Shown here piece by piece: positions 31,275-42,537 of a stretch of DNA of 64,000 nt (position 1 is the first letter of the stretch; each line of letters begins with the position of its first letter). The DNA is taken from contig NZ_FRBL01000004.1 in the NCBI RefSeq assembly GCF_900142605.1, positions 496,001 through 560,000 of the forward strand, written 5' to 3'. A program made the position numbers and the translations under genes. The stretch comes from Chitinophaga jiangningensis. GTDB lineage: Bacteria > Bacteroidota > Bacteroidia > Chitinophagales > Chitinophagaceae. The notes below the pieces were generated by a model that searched no databases, was not told the DNA's origin, and saw only the letters and a list, made by a program, of their open reading frames with translations.

Positions 31275-33704
31275 TTATTTTTGACCAACTATCAGTGGTT
31301 GTCTTTCCTTGGTACCGTTATATTCAATTTCAATATAGTACATACCTTGTTTCAACCCGCTGATATTGAGTTGCGCTGTTCCTGTATTACTGAACTTTTG
31401 TTGTTTCACCCGGTTACCCATCTGATCAAACACGGACACCACCTGTATTTGCAACGCCCTTTCTGTACCTGCCGCTTTCATCATATTTCCATCCTGCTTC
31501 GGCGTGATACTTACCGAACTCACTGCCGGATTAGGTGATACCGCAAATAAAGTCATCGGGCATGGTGCATACACGGTAACCCCATCATTTACCGTTTGAT
31601 TGCAGGCATTTTTAGCAGTAATATTCACTCCGCCACCGCCTTTTACGGCCACCCATGAAGTGGAGGATGAAGGACTGTAAATATTAATCTGACTGGTACT
31701 GCCCCCCGGTGTGGATGTCCATACGTAATTGGTAAGCGGCATGTTGGGTGATGCGGAAATAAACCAATCCTGCCATCCGCCATCTCTGCAGGAACCACTC
31801 ATGGTGGAAGTGAGCCGCATCGTAGGTATGGTGGATACCTCCTTGGAAATATTCACGCAATTAGGCAAACTGGCAGTGAGTGTAAAGCTGCCGGCGCTAA
31901 CTTTAGTAAGTGTCACACTGTTGCCGGATATTGACATTGACGCTACACCTGTCGGGTTAACGGACCAGGTAACGGTTTGACCGGATGGCACACCGGTGCA
32001 AGTATAGGTAGCCGTGCTACAGAAGCCTTCAGGGCCGGTAAGCACCAGTGGTGCACTCGGGCCGGCAGCACCCACGCCCACCGCATACCAGGCATCCTGC
32101 ACTGCCTTTACCTGGCAGCTACCTGCACCATATAAATCAGTTGCAGCACTGATCATGGCTGTTCTTGCAGCCGAATAACCGCTGTTGGCGTTCAGGTAAA
32201 ATTGCTGCGCGCGCCATACGATATTGGCTGCAACGTCCATCGTTTGCGCGGTAACCCGGTAACTGTTTCCAATGTCGTTAGTGCCACTGCCACCTTCGGA
32301 TAACAGGAAGAACCAATGGCTAAATACGGTGCTGTTGGTATGAATAGCCGCAGCGGAAAAAGGATCACTATCCCAGTAAGTACCGCCGTAGGTATCGGGA
32401 TTATTCTTCAGGTTAGGATTCCGCATGCTGCGCAGGCAGGTATAGTCTTTCACGATGTACTCTCCTATCTCCCAGCGGTCGCAACAGGCATTTGCCCAGC
32501 TCTCCACTACCGACGCCCAGATGTCGCTCAGCCCTTCATTGAGCATGCGCGCTTCCAGCGTTCCGTTTAAAGCACAGGTGGATTGTGTTATACCATGGGC
32601 AATTTCATGCGCTACAGCATCTATCGACACCACTGGTTTAAACTTAACATCGCCATCTCCAAAAATGGCCCTTCTGACGGTGGGGTCCCAGCCGGCATTA
32701 TCTATATTGCCGGCATGTGCAAAGCATTCCAGGGTACCACCCAGGTTGTCATAGCTGTTGCGGTTACGCACGGTAGCCCAGTAATCAAATACCATTTCAG
32801 CGCCCCAGTGCACGTCGTGGCCGGCATTAGGGGTGGTCCAGCTGGTGGTGGTACCGTTAAAATCTGTAAAGCCGGGATTTGTAGCAGAGCTGGAACCATG
32901 ATTATCGAAGGTATGGATATTCGCGGTTCTGCCATTGGTAGTACGCACTTCACGCAGGCGGTAATTACCCGGGGTGTTATTGTCCATCGTTACATTACGG
33001 GTACCCCAATACAAACAGGCTACGGTGCCGGGTACGTTTACATGCAACATACGGGATTCTTTCGCCAGGATGCGGCCAGTGGCAGCATCTACAAATACAT
33101 CCAGATCCAGATCTGGCTCCAGCGCTTTAATGTGGAACTGCCAGGCCAACCGGAAACTTTTTGTCTGCCGTTCATCTTTGAAGATAATCAGTGATCCTTT
33201 TGGATACAGCGTGGCCTTAGGGTCACGCTCTACTTCCCGGTAACGCGCCTGCACTGCTTCATCCTGCCAGCCATACTTAGCAGCGTGGATGTCGCTGAGC
33301 GCATTAGCCAATGCCGCATTTTCATCTACCCTAACGTCAACGGATACTTTGCCTATCTCCACCAGCTCTCCATCCACTGATTCAATGATGCCATCCCGTC
33401 CATGCACGGCGTAACTGCCACCTCTTACAGGATAACCTTTGTAATACTGGTTAAAATACTGATGACTACGGCCGTTATCCTCTGCGATACGCCTGGTAAG
33501 TCGCAGACTATCTTCCGGACCCAGCTTCAGTGCCGACCTCAAAAACACCGGTGCTTCATTAGCCCGCAGCGGACGTTGCTTTGGATCAAACCTGATCACG
33601 CGGGGCCTGCCGCTGCCGGAAGTGTCGGATTCTACTACCTGCTGCGCGTGGAGGGATACATGCGCCAACAGTACAAAAATCAATAGGGTAATTTTCATTT
33701 TCAT
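31275..33704 (-). CDS. Secreted M4 (thermolysin-type) metalloprotease with T9SS sorting tail
   Basis: From the ATG at 33704 the product is 809 residues. It has a signal peptide (1-20, ending LHAQQ), an FTP/PepSY-like propeptide (about 40-220) and an M4 catalytic domain with HEIAH at about 366-370 followed by the third ligand in NEGLSDIWASV. The domain ends near residue 545. After that come one or two Ig/PKD-like beta domains with Cys pairs (about 550-720) and a C-terminal sorting domain starting FAVSPNPAVSS and ending RQPLIVGQK. It degrades proteins outside the cell after type IX secretion. An upstream frame to 33746 lacks a signal sequence and is rejected. Confidence 0.93.
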   Translation of the reverse strand: MKMKITLLIFVLLAHVSLHAQQVVESDTSGSGRPRVIRFDPKQRPLRANEAPVFLRSALKLGPEDSLRLTRRIAEDNGRSHQYFNQYYKGYPVRGGSYAVHGRDGIIESVDGELVEIGKVSVDVRVDENAALANALSDIHAAKYGWQDEAVQARYREVERDPKATLYPKGSLIIFKDERQTKSFRLAWQFHIKALEPDLDLDVFVDAATGRILAKESRMLHVNVPGTVACLYWGTRNVTMDNNTPGNYRLREVRTTNGRTANIHTFDNHGSSSATNPGFTDFNGTTTSWTTPNAGHDVHWGAEMVFDYWATVRNRNSYDNLGGTLECFAHAGNIDNAGWDPTVRRAIFGDGDVKFKPVVSIDAVAHEIAHGITQSTCALNGTLEARMLNEGLSDIWASVVESWANACCDRWEIGEYIVKDYTCLRSMRNPNLKNNPDTYGGTYWDSDPFSAAAIHTNSTVFSHWFFLLSEGGSGTNDIGNSYRVTAQTMDVAANIVWRAQQFYLNANSGYSAARTAMISAATDLYGAGSCQVKAVQDAWYAVGVGAAGPSAPLVLTGPEGFCSTATYTCTGVPSGQTVTWSVNPTGVASMSISGNSVTLTKVSAGSFTLTASLPNCVNISKEVSTIPTMRLTSTMSGSCRDGGWQDWFISASPNMPLTNYVWTSTPGGSTSQINIYSPSSSTSWVAVKGGGGVNITAKNACNQTVNDGVTVYAPCPMTLFAVSPNPAVSSVSITPKQDGNMMKAAGTERALQIQVVSVFDQMGNRVKQQKFSNTGTAQLNISGLKQGMYYIEIEYNGTKERQPLIVGQK

Positions 33705-34069
33705 AAAACGCGGTTTTAAATAGTAATGCAACAATTTTAACCGCATCCACTGCCATCATATAGCAATGTGTAAGAATAAGGAACAACGGCAGGGCATATG
33801 CGACAGATCCTGATAAGTTGGGAGAAAGAAGAGAACTTGATAAGTAGTTCGGGTAGGCAGGAAACTATTACTTAATAGTATCAGCTTAATAAGTCTGAAA
33901 ACGGCATAAAGTAAACAATTGCAGACCAATACAATAGTGCAGATTTTTTGCGTTTAACATCCATAATAGTTATTTTGGTAAATAGTTGTATTCTGGTGAA
34001 TATCACAAGCAAAAGCGCTCGAAAATCTATTTGCTAGAATTGCTCTATACCGATATGAAAAATTAACCT
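33705..34069. other. 365-bp intergenic region at left edge of AT-rich island
   Basis: No gene is visible on either strand. It contains divergent control regions for the M4 protease and the RHS genes. The base composition turns AT-rich from about 33,840. The only clear signal is the promoter at 33947-33977. Confidence 0.6.
33947..33977 (+). promoter_or_regulatory. Candidate promoter of the RHS gene cluster
   Basis: TTTG (33947-33950), a 19-bp spacer and TTATTTTG (33970-33977) match the consensus except one base in the -7 box. The predicted leader is about 85 bases before the ATG at 34070. Confidence 0.45.
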
Positions 34070-37000
34070 ATGAATAAAAAAGGGATTATAAAGAAAAAAG
34101 GACCTGGCCTAACGAGTGTTCCTAAAACATTATTATTAGTTCTGACATTCATGTCGTTTACCGTAAATACTATTGGACAAGCAAAAAATTACACCTTACC
34201 ACAAATTGTCCCTAAGTCACCTGACGTAGCTCAGATGGAAAAATTTGGTGAAATACCTGTTTCTCAGAGCACGGGTGCTACCAATTTGTCTATCAACCTT
34301 GCCACTATTGAAGTTGGCAACTTCAAGCTTCCAATTACTTTACGGTACCAAAGTAATGGTCTGAAAGTGGATGAAATTGCCTCTTCGGTTGGGGAGGGAT
34401 GGGTGTTAGATGCTGGTGGTATGGTATCCTTCAATCAGCGCGGCACCAATGACTTTGGCCCTTATGGCCTCATGACAATGGGCACTGCCAATCTTACAAA
34501 GTTCTTTAGCGGAACTATGACAGAGTTTGAACGGAGTAACTACCTGGATCAGGTAATTAATGATTTGCAAGACGGTGAATATGATCTTTATCATTACAGT
34601 TTACCTTCAGGTGCGGGTTCATTTTTCTTTGAAAACCCTAATAAAGCGGTCCTGATGCCCAAATCCGATTTACAGGTGATACATTTGACAAATGGTATTC
34701 AAATTAATGATAATCAAGGAAATCAGTATTTTTTTAATTCAATTGAACGTACCGGCATATCCGATCCCACGCAGATAGAAGTCAGGGCTTCTTTCAACGA
34801 TATTTCAGCTTATAAATTAAGTAAAGTAATAACTGCTGAAAACCGCATTATTGAATTTTAGTATAAGTCTTACAGTTTCAATTATTCTAAGACAAAATAT
34901 AGGATTGACCATCTAGCCAATCCAGGCGCTCCATCAGGGTGTCCTATTTCTATGGTAAACCCTTTTGACGAACATGTAGAAATCGAATACCTGTTACCTG
35001 ATTCAATCTTATTTGATCAGGGTTATGTTAAATTCAACCAAAGTCCTACCTACAGGCAGGATATTATGCTGATTTCCAATACTGCGGCAGTGCCTTCCAT
35101 TACCGGCTTCCAAATTGGAAATTACAATGGACAAAAAGTAAAAGAATTTCACTTCAATCAGGGGTATTTTGACACCAATAAACGTTTGAAATTGACGGGA
35201 GTCACAGAGCATAACAACAATATCTCTGCAAGAAAATGGAACTTTAGTTACTACAATGAAATGTGGACATTTCCTAGCTTTTATGATTTCAGCAAAGATC
35301 ATTGGGGATACTATAATAGGGCTAGCAATACTTCTCTAATCCCGGAGGCAGATTACAATAAAATTGCCCCCTATTGGAAGTCCTATAATATTGCATATGC
35401 AAATCGTCAAAGCAACTTTGATGGTGCACTCACTGGTATGTTAAAAGAGATTACCTATCCAACAGGGGGGAAAAATTTATTGGAGTATGAACCGAACCAA
35501 ATAAAAGTTCGTTCCTACTCTGACATTCTCAAAAAATCATCTTTTTTCAAAATTGATAATGCCAGCTCTTATGTATTCCAGGCGGGCGGGAGTACATTTG
35601 ACAATACGACAGGACATATAGAGGGTTCATTCACCCTTGACGAGGATAAATATGTTAGAATTACTGCATTTGTAAACTATGACCCCGACTTTTTTGAAGA
35701 CCCCCAACTGTCTTTCACTGGGCCCAAACTAGATGACATAGGCAAGGCTGTCTCAATGAACTATGATTATGTTACCAGAACCTCTGGGGGAGAGGTATTT
35801 GCTTTACTTCCGGCTGGCACATATACCTATTCCCTTACAGCCGGGCGTACGTATGATCTCAACACAAACCAGTATATACCAAGACATTGCCAATTTTACA
35901 TCTATGTTGAAACTCCTAATCCAGCACAGCCCTTTATTGTAGGGGGATGTCGGATTGCTAAAATTTCCACCATAGAAAATACTGGAAGCCATCCTATTGT
36001 TGTCAAACGCTTTATTTACAGTGATAGTCTGGATCAGGTAACGTTCCGGAATATACCTAATTACCTGACCCGCCAAACGTCACTTGTTGTAAACCCAAAT
36101 GCACAACTCACTTGCTACGAATGTGGCAATCTGTATACAATACATGATGAAAGTGTTGTTCCAGCTGCAGGCAGTCACATTGAGTATGCTTTTGTAACAG
36201 AATATGACTCCAGCGAAAACAAACTGCTTGGTAAAATTGAAAGTAAGTTTCTGACATCTCAAAATATTGCAGGCAGTTACGCCCAGCCATTCGTCGCTCC
36301 TGTAAATACAAGTTGGAGAGGAGGATTATTAGCTAATCAGAAAATTTATAAAGGAGAGGATAAAGACCATTTTGAATTGGTACGTGAAATTAATAATGAA
36401 TATACAGTTAACAGCTCGTTGAATATGGCAAATGGAATTAAGCTTGACTACGGCGCGTATTGCTCTGCATCGGTCGGAAGAATCATTAATCAAAGCTTGT
36501 CCACCTTATTCACAGAACAATACTACCTTTCTAAAACCGTCACTACAGACTATATTTCACCAACACAAAGCATTTCCACCGAAACGAATACAAACGCCAA
36601 TTCGGCTTTCCATAACTTACCAGTCACTTCCTCCCAGCTAACCAGCACACAACAGCTCGTTACAGCCAAAACCACTTATTCCTTTGACTATGATACTACC
36701 ACGATAACCAGTAGTATAGCAAATGGCATTCGTAACCTGAAAAGATTAAATATTTTGGTCCCTGTGGAACAATTGCAAATCAAGTCTATCAATGGTGTTG
36801 ATTATGTGACAGGTGGCATGCTAACTTGCTATCGGGATGACAAAGCCGTAACGGGCAAGGTATTACAATTAAAAGTAGCCACCCCAATTCCATTGGCCCA
36901 ATTTATACAAAGCTATATCAATACAGGAGGTGATTTTGTATATGATAACCGCTACGAAGAGAAAGCAACATTTGACAGCTATGATAATTTCAATAATGTT

Positions 37001-37612
37001 ACAACCTGTCATTTAACCGGTAACTTACTGATGTCCTATTTATGGGATTACAAGAATATTTATCCGATTGCTAAGGCAACCAATGCAGATAGAAATGATA
37101 TTGCCTATACATCCTTTGAAGCGGATCAAAAAGGGAACTGGCAATTCTTCGGCACTCCGGTGCCAGACGCCACCGCACCAACCGGCAGTAAAAGTTATAA
37201 CCTGACCGGAGGACTTTCAAAAGATGGTTTAAATGCGGGTAAAACCTACATTCTCACTTATTGGACCCAAGGGACCAGTGCACTTACAATTATTGGTACA
37301 CAGAATGGCTATCCTGTAAAACTAAGAGATTTCAATGGTTGGTCGCAATTTATGCACATTATATCTGGGATACCCTCCGTCAATTTCCCGAATAGTGGCC
37401 AGGTGGATGAACTTCGTTTATGCCCTTCCGAGGCACAAATGGAAACTTATACCTATGATCCTATGATTGGTATTACCAGCCATTGTGATGAAAAAGGAAT
37501 GCTTACCTATTACAGCTATGATCCTATTGGACGTTTATTGCTAATCCGCGACCAAAACGGGATGATAATCCGTCAATTCGATTACCAGTATCAAAAACCT
37601 TTTAACAATTAG
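34070..37612 (+). pseudogene. RHS/YD-repeat surface protein, interrupted by a single in-frame amber codon
   Basis: A signal-bearing N-terminus (34070; cut near IGQA) leads into a beta-rich domain with SQSTGATNLSINLATIEVG and VGEGWVLDAGG, typical of the start of Bacteroidota RHS-type proteins. A TAG at 34859-34861 ends the first 263 codons. The same frame then continues without another stop to 37612, reading YKSYSFNYSKTKYRIDHL straight after the stop. The full unit would be 1180 codons. The C-terminus has YD repeats (YTYDPMIGITSHCDEKG, YYSYDPIGRLLLIRDQNG). The break is a point nonsense mutation, a sequencing error or a read-through site. It lies 19 bp before the larger RHS gene and normally would be its companion. 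Confidence 0.8.
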
Positions 37613-37631
37613 TTCCAAATTCGTACGATCA

Positions 37632-40600
37632 ATGAAATCCTATACCATAGCTGCCCTTTTATGCTGTTTCTACATAGGTTCAGTTCATGCGCAAACCGGT
37701 ACACCTGTCGCGGTACCTGGTGCCTATACTACCAATTCCATAAATTATGTGCGAACCTGGGAGCCCTCTCTTCCGACAACTGCCCCCTCCTTTGTTACTG
37801 ATCCTTCCAGGACCACGGCAGAGATTAAACAGTCTACCCAATATTTTGATGGACTTGGGCGGCTGTTACAAACGGTAATCAAAGGAGCCAGTGGAAATAA
37901 CAGAGATATCGTTGCACCCATACTCTATGATGAATTTGGCCGTGAATCCTATAAATATTTACCGTACGTGCCTACTACAGGAAATATCGACGATGGAAAA
38001 TTTAAAACCGACCCGTTCGCTGCGCAGAAAATTTTCTATGAAGATCCTGCATTAAATCCTGCACTTCAGGGTGAGCAGTTCTTATATACTCAGGTTGAGT
38101 ATGACCAATCACCACTCAACAGAGTCCTCAAAACTTATGCGCCAGGAAACAGCTGGGCACAAGCAGCTGGTAATCACCCTATTAAAACAGATTTTGATGT
38201 AAATACATTATTAGATTCAGTAAAAATATGGAGTATCACTGGTACGCTGCCCACTTTGGTTGGTGAATATGGTGCTGGCCAATTGTTTAAGTCTGTTGTG
38301 TCTGATGAACATAATAACCGAACCATTGAGTATAAAAATAAAAATGAACAACTGATACTGAAAAAGGTGCAGGAAGCTTTCACGCCACCTGGCGCTCACA
38401 GTGGTTGGTCCTGCACCTACTATATTTATGATGACTTAGACAGGTTACGTTTTGTCATTCCTCCGATGGCCGTGGAAAAGATTATTGCAAACATTCCATT
38501 ATCTGCAGTAGAAGAGGAATATTGCTTTCAATATCGATATGATGAACAGGGCCGCATGATCTATAAAAAAATACCGGGTGCCAAACCGATTGAAATGGTG
38601 TATGATATACGGAACCGATTGGTTTTTAGCAGGGACGGAAATATGAATAAAAACGGCAATCAGCATTGGATAATGACACTGTATGATAACCTAAACCGCC
38701 CGGTAGAAACTGCGCTTTACCAGTCTGACATATCCAGGGAATCGCTGCAGGCCGCAATGAATACTGCAATAAATACAACTGGCAATTCCAGTTATACTTT
38801 CCCCGGCATAAGCGACCTGATGGTGGCAACACATGACCGCAATACATACATCGCCACTAACAGCATAACTTTCGAAGCAGGATTTGAAACGCCCATTAAT
38901 GCCGAAATACAAGCATATATTGATCCTACGGCAAATCTTGGTGTAATAAATCTCTCAATCAATAATCCACTACCAAATCTCAATCCTGCGTTGATTACTC
39001 CGCTTAGTTACATTTTTTATGATAATTATACTTTCCCCGGCAGTCAATCTTGCATCACCAGTGATCTCGCAAAACCAATTGCAGGAAACAATCTCTATAC
39101 TGTTGCGTCTGTAGCCAATGCACAAACAATTGGCTTGGTTACAGGTGTCAAAAACAGGGTACTGGGGACCAATCAGTGGCTTACTTCCACCACATATTAT
39201 GATTATAGGGGAAAGCCTATCCAGATAATTACCGATAATATCACAAATGGCTTAGAGGTTATTTCTAACTTATACGACTTTAATGGCAAACTGGTAAGTA
39301 GTTATGTAAGACAAAAGAATCCAGCAAGTGGTGAGACACCGGAAACAAAAGTTTTAACCGTCAATGACTATGACCCCGCCGGCCGTATTTTAACCATCCG
39401 CAAACAAATTGACGATATTGGACCACTAAAGCCAGTTTCACAAAATGAGTATGACGCACTTGGTAATATATCAAAGAAAACCCTTGGCAATAGTTTAGAT
39501 GAATTATCCTATGATTATAATATTCGGGGATGGTTACTCGGTGTAAACAGAGACTTTGTATCCTCTCCCACAACAAATAAATTTTTTGGGTTTGAGTTAG
39601 GATATGATCGCTCTACGGCAATTATTGCAGGCACCACCTATGCCCAGCAACAATATAATGGCAATATTGCTGGTACCATCTGGCGCAGCAGAACTGACAA
39701 TATTGGTCGTAAATACGATTATGTCTATGATCGATTAAACAGAGTTACGGTGGCAGATTTCAATCAGCAGAATAGCGGAAGTGCATCCTGGACAAAAGAC
39801 CTGGTTAATTTTAGTGTCGACAATATTTCCTATGACAAGAATGGAAATATTCTAGCCTTGAAACAATGGGGCATGAACGGCAACACAAAGACCATTATTG
39901 ATGATCTGAAGTATGACTATAAAAACGGCAGCACTAATAAATTAAACTATGTTACGGATGCCAGTAACAATCCTTCCAGTATGCTGGGAGATTTTAAGGA
40001 AATTAATAAAGATGAAACGCAGGACTATTGGTATGATGACAATGGTAATTTAACCAAAGACAACAATAAGAATATTACAGCTATCAGCTACAACTACCTC
40101 AATCTTCCTGAAATAATTGACATAACCGGTAAAGGCAGTATCCGGTATTTTTACGATGCAACAGGTAAAAAATTGCGTAAGGTTGTGTATGACAATACAG
40201 CTAACCCAGCCAAAACTATCACAACTGATTACGAAGGGATTTTTGAATATAAAGAAAATAGGTTACAGCAGTTTTCTCACGAAGAAGGCCGTGCACGTGC
40301 CGTTGTTACGTCAGGTGCCCCAACATCTTTCGTTTATGATTATTTCGAGAAAGATCACCTCGGAAATATCAGGATGGTCCTAACTGAACAAAATAATACG
40401 GCCATCTATGCTGCTACCATGGAAACAGCTAATGCCCCCACTGAATCATTACTCTTCAGCAATATTGACGATACCAGAGTAACAAAGCCAGCGGGCTATC
40501 CTGCGGATGGAAGCTCGGCAAACAAATCTGTTGCTAAATTGAGTGCACAGGGCAACTCTAAGAAGATAGGGCCTTCCATAGTCTTACGTGTAATGGCAGG

Positions 40601-42041
40601 TGACACCATACAGATCGGCGCTAAGGCCTTTTACAAATCCATCAGCCCACAGTCTAAAACCGACCATGCACCACAAGTGGAAAACATGCTGGCAGATCTA
40701 CTTGCGGCCTTCGGTCATAGTGCTGCAGGAACAGTCCATGGGAATACGGCACAATCACGTCAATCACCTTTCAACACGGATTTTTACAACCATGATTATC
40801 AACGCCTAAAGGAAAAGGATGAGGATAAGCACAAGTCGGACAAGCCAAAAGCTTATCTTAATTTTGTTATGTTTGATGATCAGTTTAAATTAGTAGAAAA
40901 TAATAGTGGAGTTAAACAGGTAAAAGGGGAACCAGATCAGTTACAAACAATTTCACAGGACAAAATGCCTATCGAAAAAAGTGGGTTCCTCTATGTTTAT
41001 ACAAGCAATGAAAGTCAACAGGATGTGTATTTTGATGATGTGGTTGTTACGCAATCGACTGGCCCAATATTGGAGGAGACGCATTATTATCCATTTGGAC
41101 TGACAATGACAGGAATTAGTACAAGTGCTTTCCAAGCACCAGCTTATGTGGAAAACAAATTAAAGTATAACGGAAAAGAGTTGCAAACCAAAGAGTTCAG
41201 TGATGGCACTGGCTTGGAATGGTATGATTATGGCTCAAGAATGTATGATGTACAATTAGGAAGGTGGCATTCACCAGATCCTCAAGCTGAAAAATTTTAT
41301 CCTACATCTCCGTTCTCTTATACTGTAAATAATCCCGTCCTACTTTCAGATCCGAATGGAGAAGATTGGAGTATTAATATTACCAAAGACAAGCAAGGTA
41401 AATTTGTCGTAAATATTGTAGTTAACGCGGCTGTCGTAAATAAGTCTGGAAAAAAAATTGATTTAGACAACTATATAAAGACTCAATCTGCAATATTTTC
41501 CAAATTATTATCAATGGATAGAAAAGAATTTTCGATCACCTCAACCCTTAATATGAGGGCGGTTGAAAAGGAAGAAGATGTAAAGACGGAGGAACACTTA
41601 GTTAAAATAGTTGGCGATGACTTCCTCGAAAGTGGTGTTATAGGACAAAGCCAACTTGGAGGAACAGAAATCACTATGAACTCAAGCTACATCAATTCTG
41701 ATGGCACAACTGATAATAACAATGCTTTGACACACGAATTTGGGCATACAGGAGGCCTAGACCATCCATTCTCCTTTGGGGACAAAATTACTGTACCAGG
41801 AGAAGGCTTATTGGGTAGCTTGTTTCCACGAAGTGCACCTGCTTACAATCAGAAAGAGGTCGATCTAAAAACTAATTTCATGACTTACCCTCAGAGATAT
41901 CTGGACACTCGCACACCCCAAGGAAAGGCAAAATATCAAGAGATAATAAAAAACCCAGGTCAGGCAACACGAGGTCAACTTGCAGCAATATTAAGGTACT
42001 ACTATTCTGGTTTTCTGAATACTGGGCGAAAATTATTTTAA
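37632..42041 (+). CDS. DUF6443/RHS-core polymorphic toxin with C-terminal metzincin-like protease
   Basis: The 1469-residue protein has a signal peptide (1-21), a DUF6443-like N-terminus (QSTQYFDGLGRLLQTVIKGAS), many YD/RHS repeats through about residue 1000, and an RHS-associated core (about 1170-1240: YYPFGLTMTG, KYNGKELQTKEF, LEWYDYGSRMYDVQLGRWHSPDP). The core ends at LLSDPNGED. The last 230 residues differ in character. They hold HEFGHTGGLDH (His1368, Glu1369, His1372, His1378), the HExxHxxGxxH zinc site, and a Met-turn candidate NFMTYP at Met1417, as in metzincins. The core is expected to encapsulate and release this protease tip toward a target. The small lipoprotein gene follows after 11 bp. 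The gene is AT-richer than its neighbours outside the island. Confidence 0.88.
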   Translation: MKSYTIAALLCCFYIGSVHAQTGTPVAVPGAYTTNSINYVRTWEPSLPTTAPSFVTDPSRTTAEIKQSTQYFDGLGRLLQTVIKGASGNNRDIVAPILYDEFGRESYKYLPYVPTTGNIDDGKFKTDPFAAQKIFYEDPALNPALQGEQFLYTQVEYDQSPLNRVLKTYAPGNSWAQAAGNHPIKTDFDVNTLLDSVKIWSITGTLPTLVGEYGAGQLFKSVVSDEHNNRTIEYKNKNEQLILKKVQEAFTPPGAHSGWSCTYYIYDDLDRLRFVIPPMAVEKIIANIPLSAVEEEYCFQYRYDEQGRMIYKKIPGAKPIEMVYDIRNRLVFSRDGNMNKNGNQHWIMTLYDNLNRPVETALYQSDISRESLQAAMNTAINTTGNSSYTFPGISDLMVATHDRNTYIATNSITFEAGFETPINAEIQAYIDPTANLGVINLSINNPLPNLNPALITPLSYIFYDNYTFPGSQSCITSDLAKPIAGNNLYTVASVANAQTIGLVTGVKNRVLGTNQWLTSTTYYDYRGKPIQIITDNITNGLEVISNLYDFNGKLVSSYVRQKNPASGETPETKVLTVNDYDPAGRILTIRKQIDDIGPLKPVSQNEYDALGNISKKTLGNSLDELSYDYNIRGWLLGVNRDFVSSPTTNKFFGFELGYDRSTAIIAGTTYAQQQYNGNIAGTIWRSRTDNIGRKYDYVYDRLNRVTVADFNQQNSGSASWTKDLVNFSVDNISYDKNGNILALKQWGMNGNTKTIIDDLKYDYKNGSTNKLNYVTDASNNPSSMLGDFKEINKDETQDYWYDDNGNLTKDNNKNITAISYNYLNLPEIIDITGKGSIRYFYDATGKKLRKVVYDNTANPAKTITTDYEGIFEYKENRLQQFSHEEGRARAVVTSGAPTSFVYDYFEKDHLGNIRMVLTEQNNTAIYAATMETANAPTESLLFSNIDDTRVTKPAGYPADGSSANKSVAKLSAQGNSKKIGPSIVLRVMAGDTIQIGAKAFYKSISPQSKTDHAPQVENMLADLLAAFGHSAAGTVHGNTAQSRQSPFNTDFYNHDYQRLKEKDEDKHKSDKPKAYLNFVMFDDQFKLVENNSGVKQVKGEPDQLQTISQDKMPIEKSGFLYVYTSNESQQDVYFDDVVVTQSTGPILEETHYYPFGLTMTGISTSAFQAPAYVENKLKYNGKELQTKEFSDGTGLEWYDYGSRMYDVQLGRWHSPDPQAEKFYPTSPFSYTVNNPVLLSDPNGEDWSINITKDKQGKFVVNIVVNAAVVNKSGKKIDLDNYIKTQSAIFSKLLSMDRKEFSITSTLNMRAVEKEEDVKTEEHLVKIVGDDFLESGVIGQSQLGGTEITMNSSYINSDGTTDNNNALTHEFGHTGGLDHPFSFGDKITVPGEGLLGSLFPRSAPAYNQKEVDLKTNFMTYPQRYLDTRTPQGKAKYQEIIKNPGQATRGQLAAILRYYYSGFLNTGRKLF

Positions 42042-42052
42042 TAACTTCAATA

Positions 42053-42445
42053 ATGCATAAATTTAAATCAATCGGAATACTGATATTACTCCTGACATCC
42101 TGCTGTATTTCTAATAAACATTTGGAGCTTAGCGGAATAGTGTCTAATAATGAAATAATTACAATCTTAAATAATAGGGATACATTATTAAGCTTCCAAG
42201 CAAAATGCAGTACATCTTCACAAACTTGTTTTTTTTCCAAACAAATTTTGTTGAGAAGCACCGAAAGCAATATCTCACTTAGGATAACAATTGATTCACT
42301 AGGAATAATTATCAAAGATGCAGTAGTATATGTGAGTGTGAACAATCAAAGTCCACTTATAACTATATTAGAGCGCGATTCAATTCAAAACCAAATAAAA
42401 ATTTTTATTAGTGACAAAAGTGACAGCAATTATCATAAATTATAA
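42053..42445 (+). CDS. Small lipoprotein, putative immunity protein for RHS-metzincin toxin
   Basis: The 130-residue product has a type II signal peptide with lipobox LLTSC (Cys17, followed by another Cys). The mature domain is predicted to be beta-rich, with two further Cys and no recognised family. It starts 11 bp after the toxin stop on the same strand, where polymorphic toxin systems place the immunity gene. A lipid-anchored periplasmic location would be right for neutralising an extracytoplasmic protease. Low GC and unusual codon use match the toxin tip. The immunity role is inference from position and topology. Confidence 0.65.
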   Translation: MHKFKSIGILILLLTSCCISNKHLELSGIVSNNEIITILNNRDTLLSFQAKCSTSSQTCFFSKQILLRSTESNISLRITIDSLGIIIKDAVVYVSVNNQSPLITILERDSIQNQIKIFISDKSDSNYHKL

Positions 42446-42482
42446 GTAATAAATATACTTATTTGTATAAGTCCACTTATTA

Positions 42483-42537
42483 AACCTAGCCATCACAATG
42501 GTATTAAAATTTTAAATACAATTGTGATGACTAGGTT
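42483..42537. terminator. Long inverted repeat after RHS/lipoprotein genes
   Basis: Arms 42483-42499 and 42521-42537 match at 16 of 17 positions around a 21-base AT-rich loop. It could terminate the RHS operon. The remaining 42446-42721 gap is AT-rich with no gene seen. Confidence 0.55.

Noticed and set aside
32583..33194. Plus-strand frame of 203 codons
   Set aside because: It is antisense to the M4 protease propeptide and catalytic domain and is Ile/Gly/Thr-biased, as expected for a shadow.
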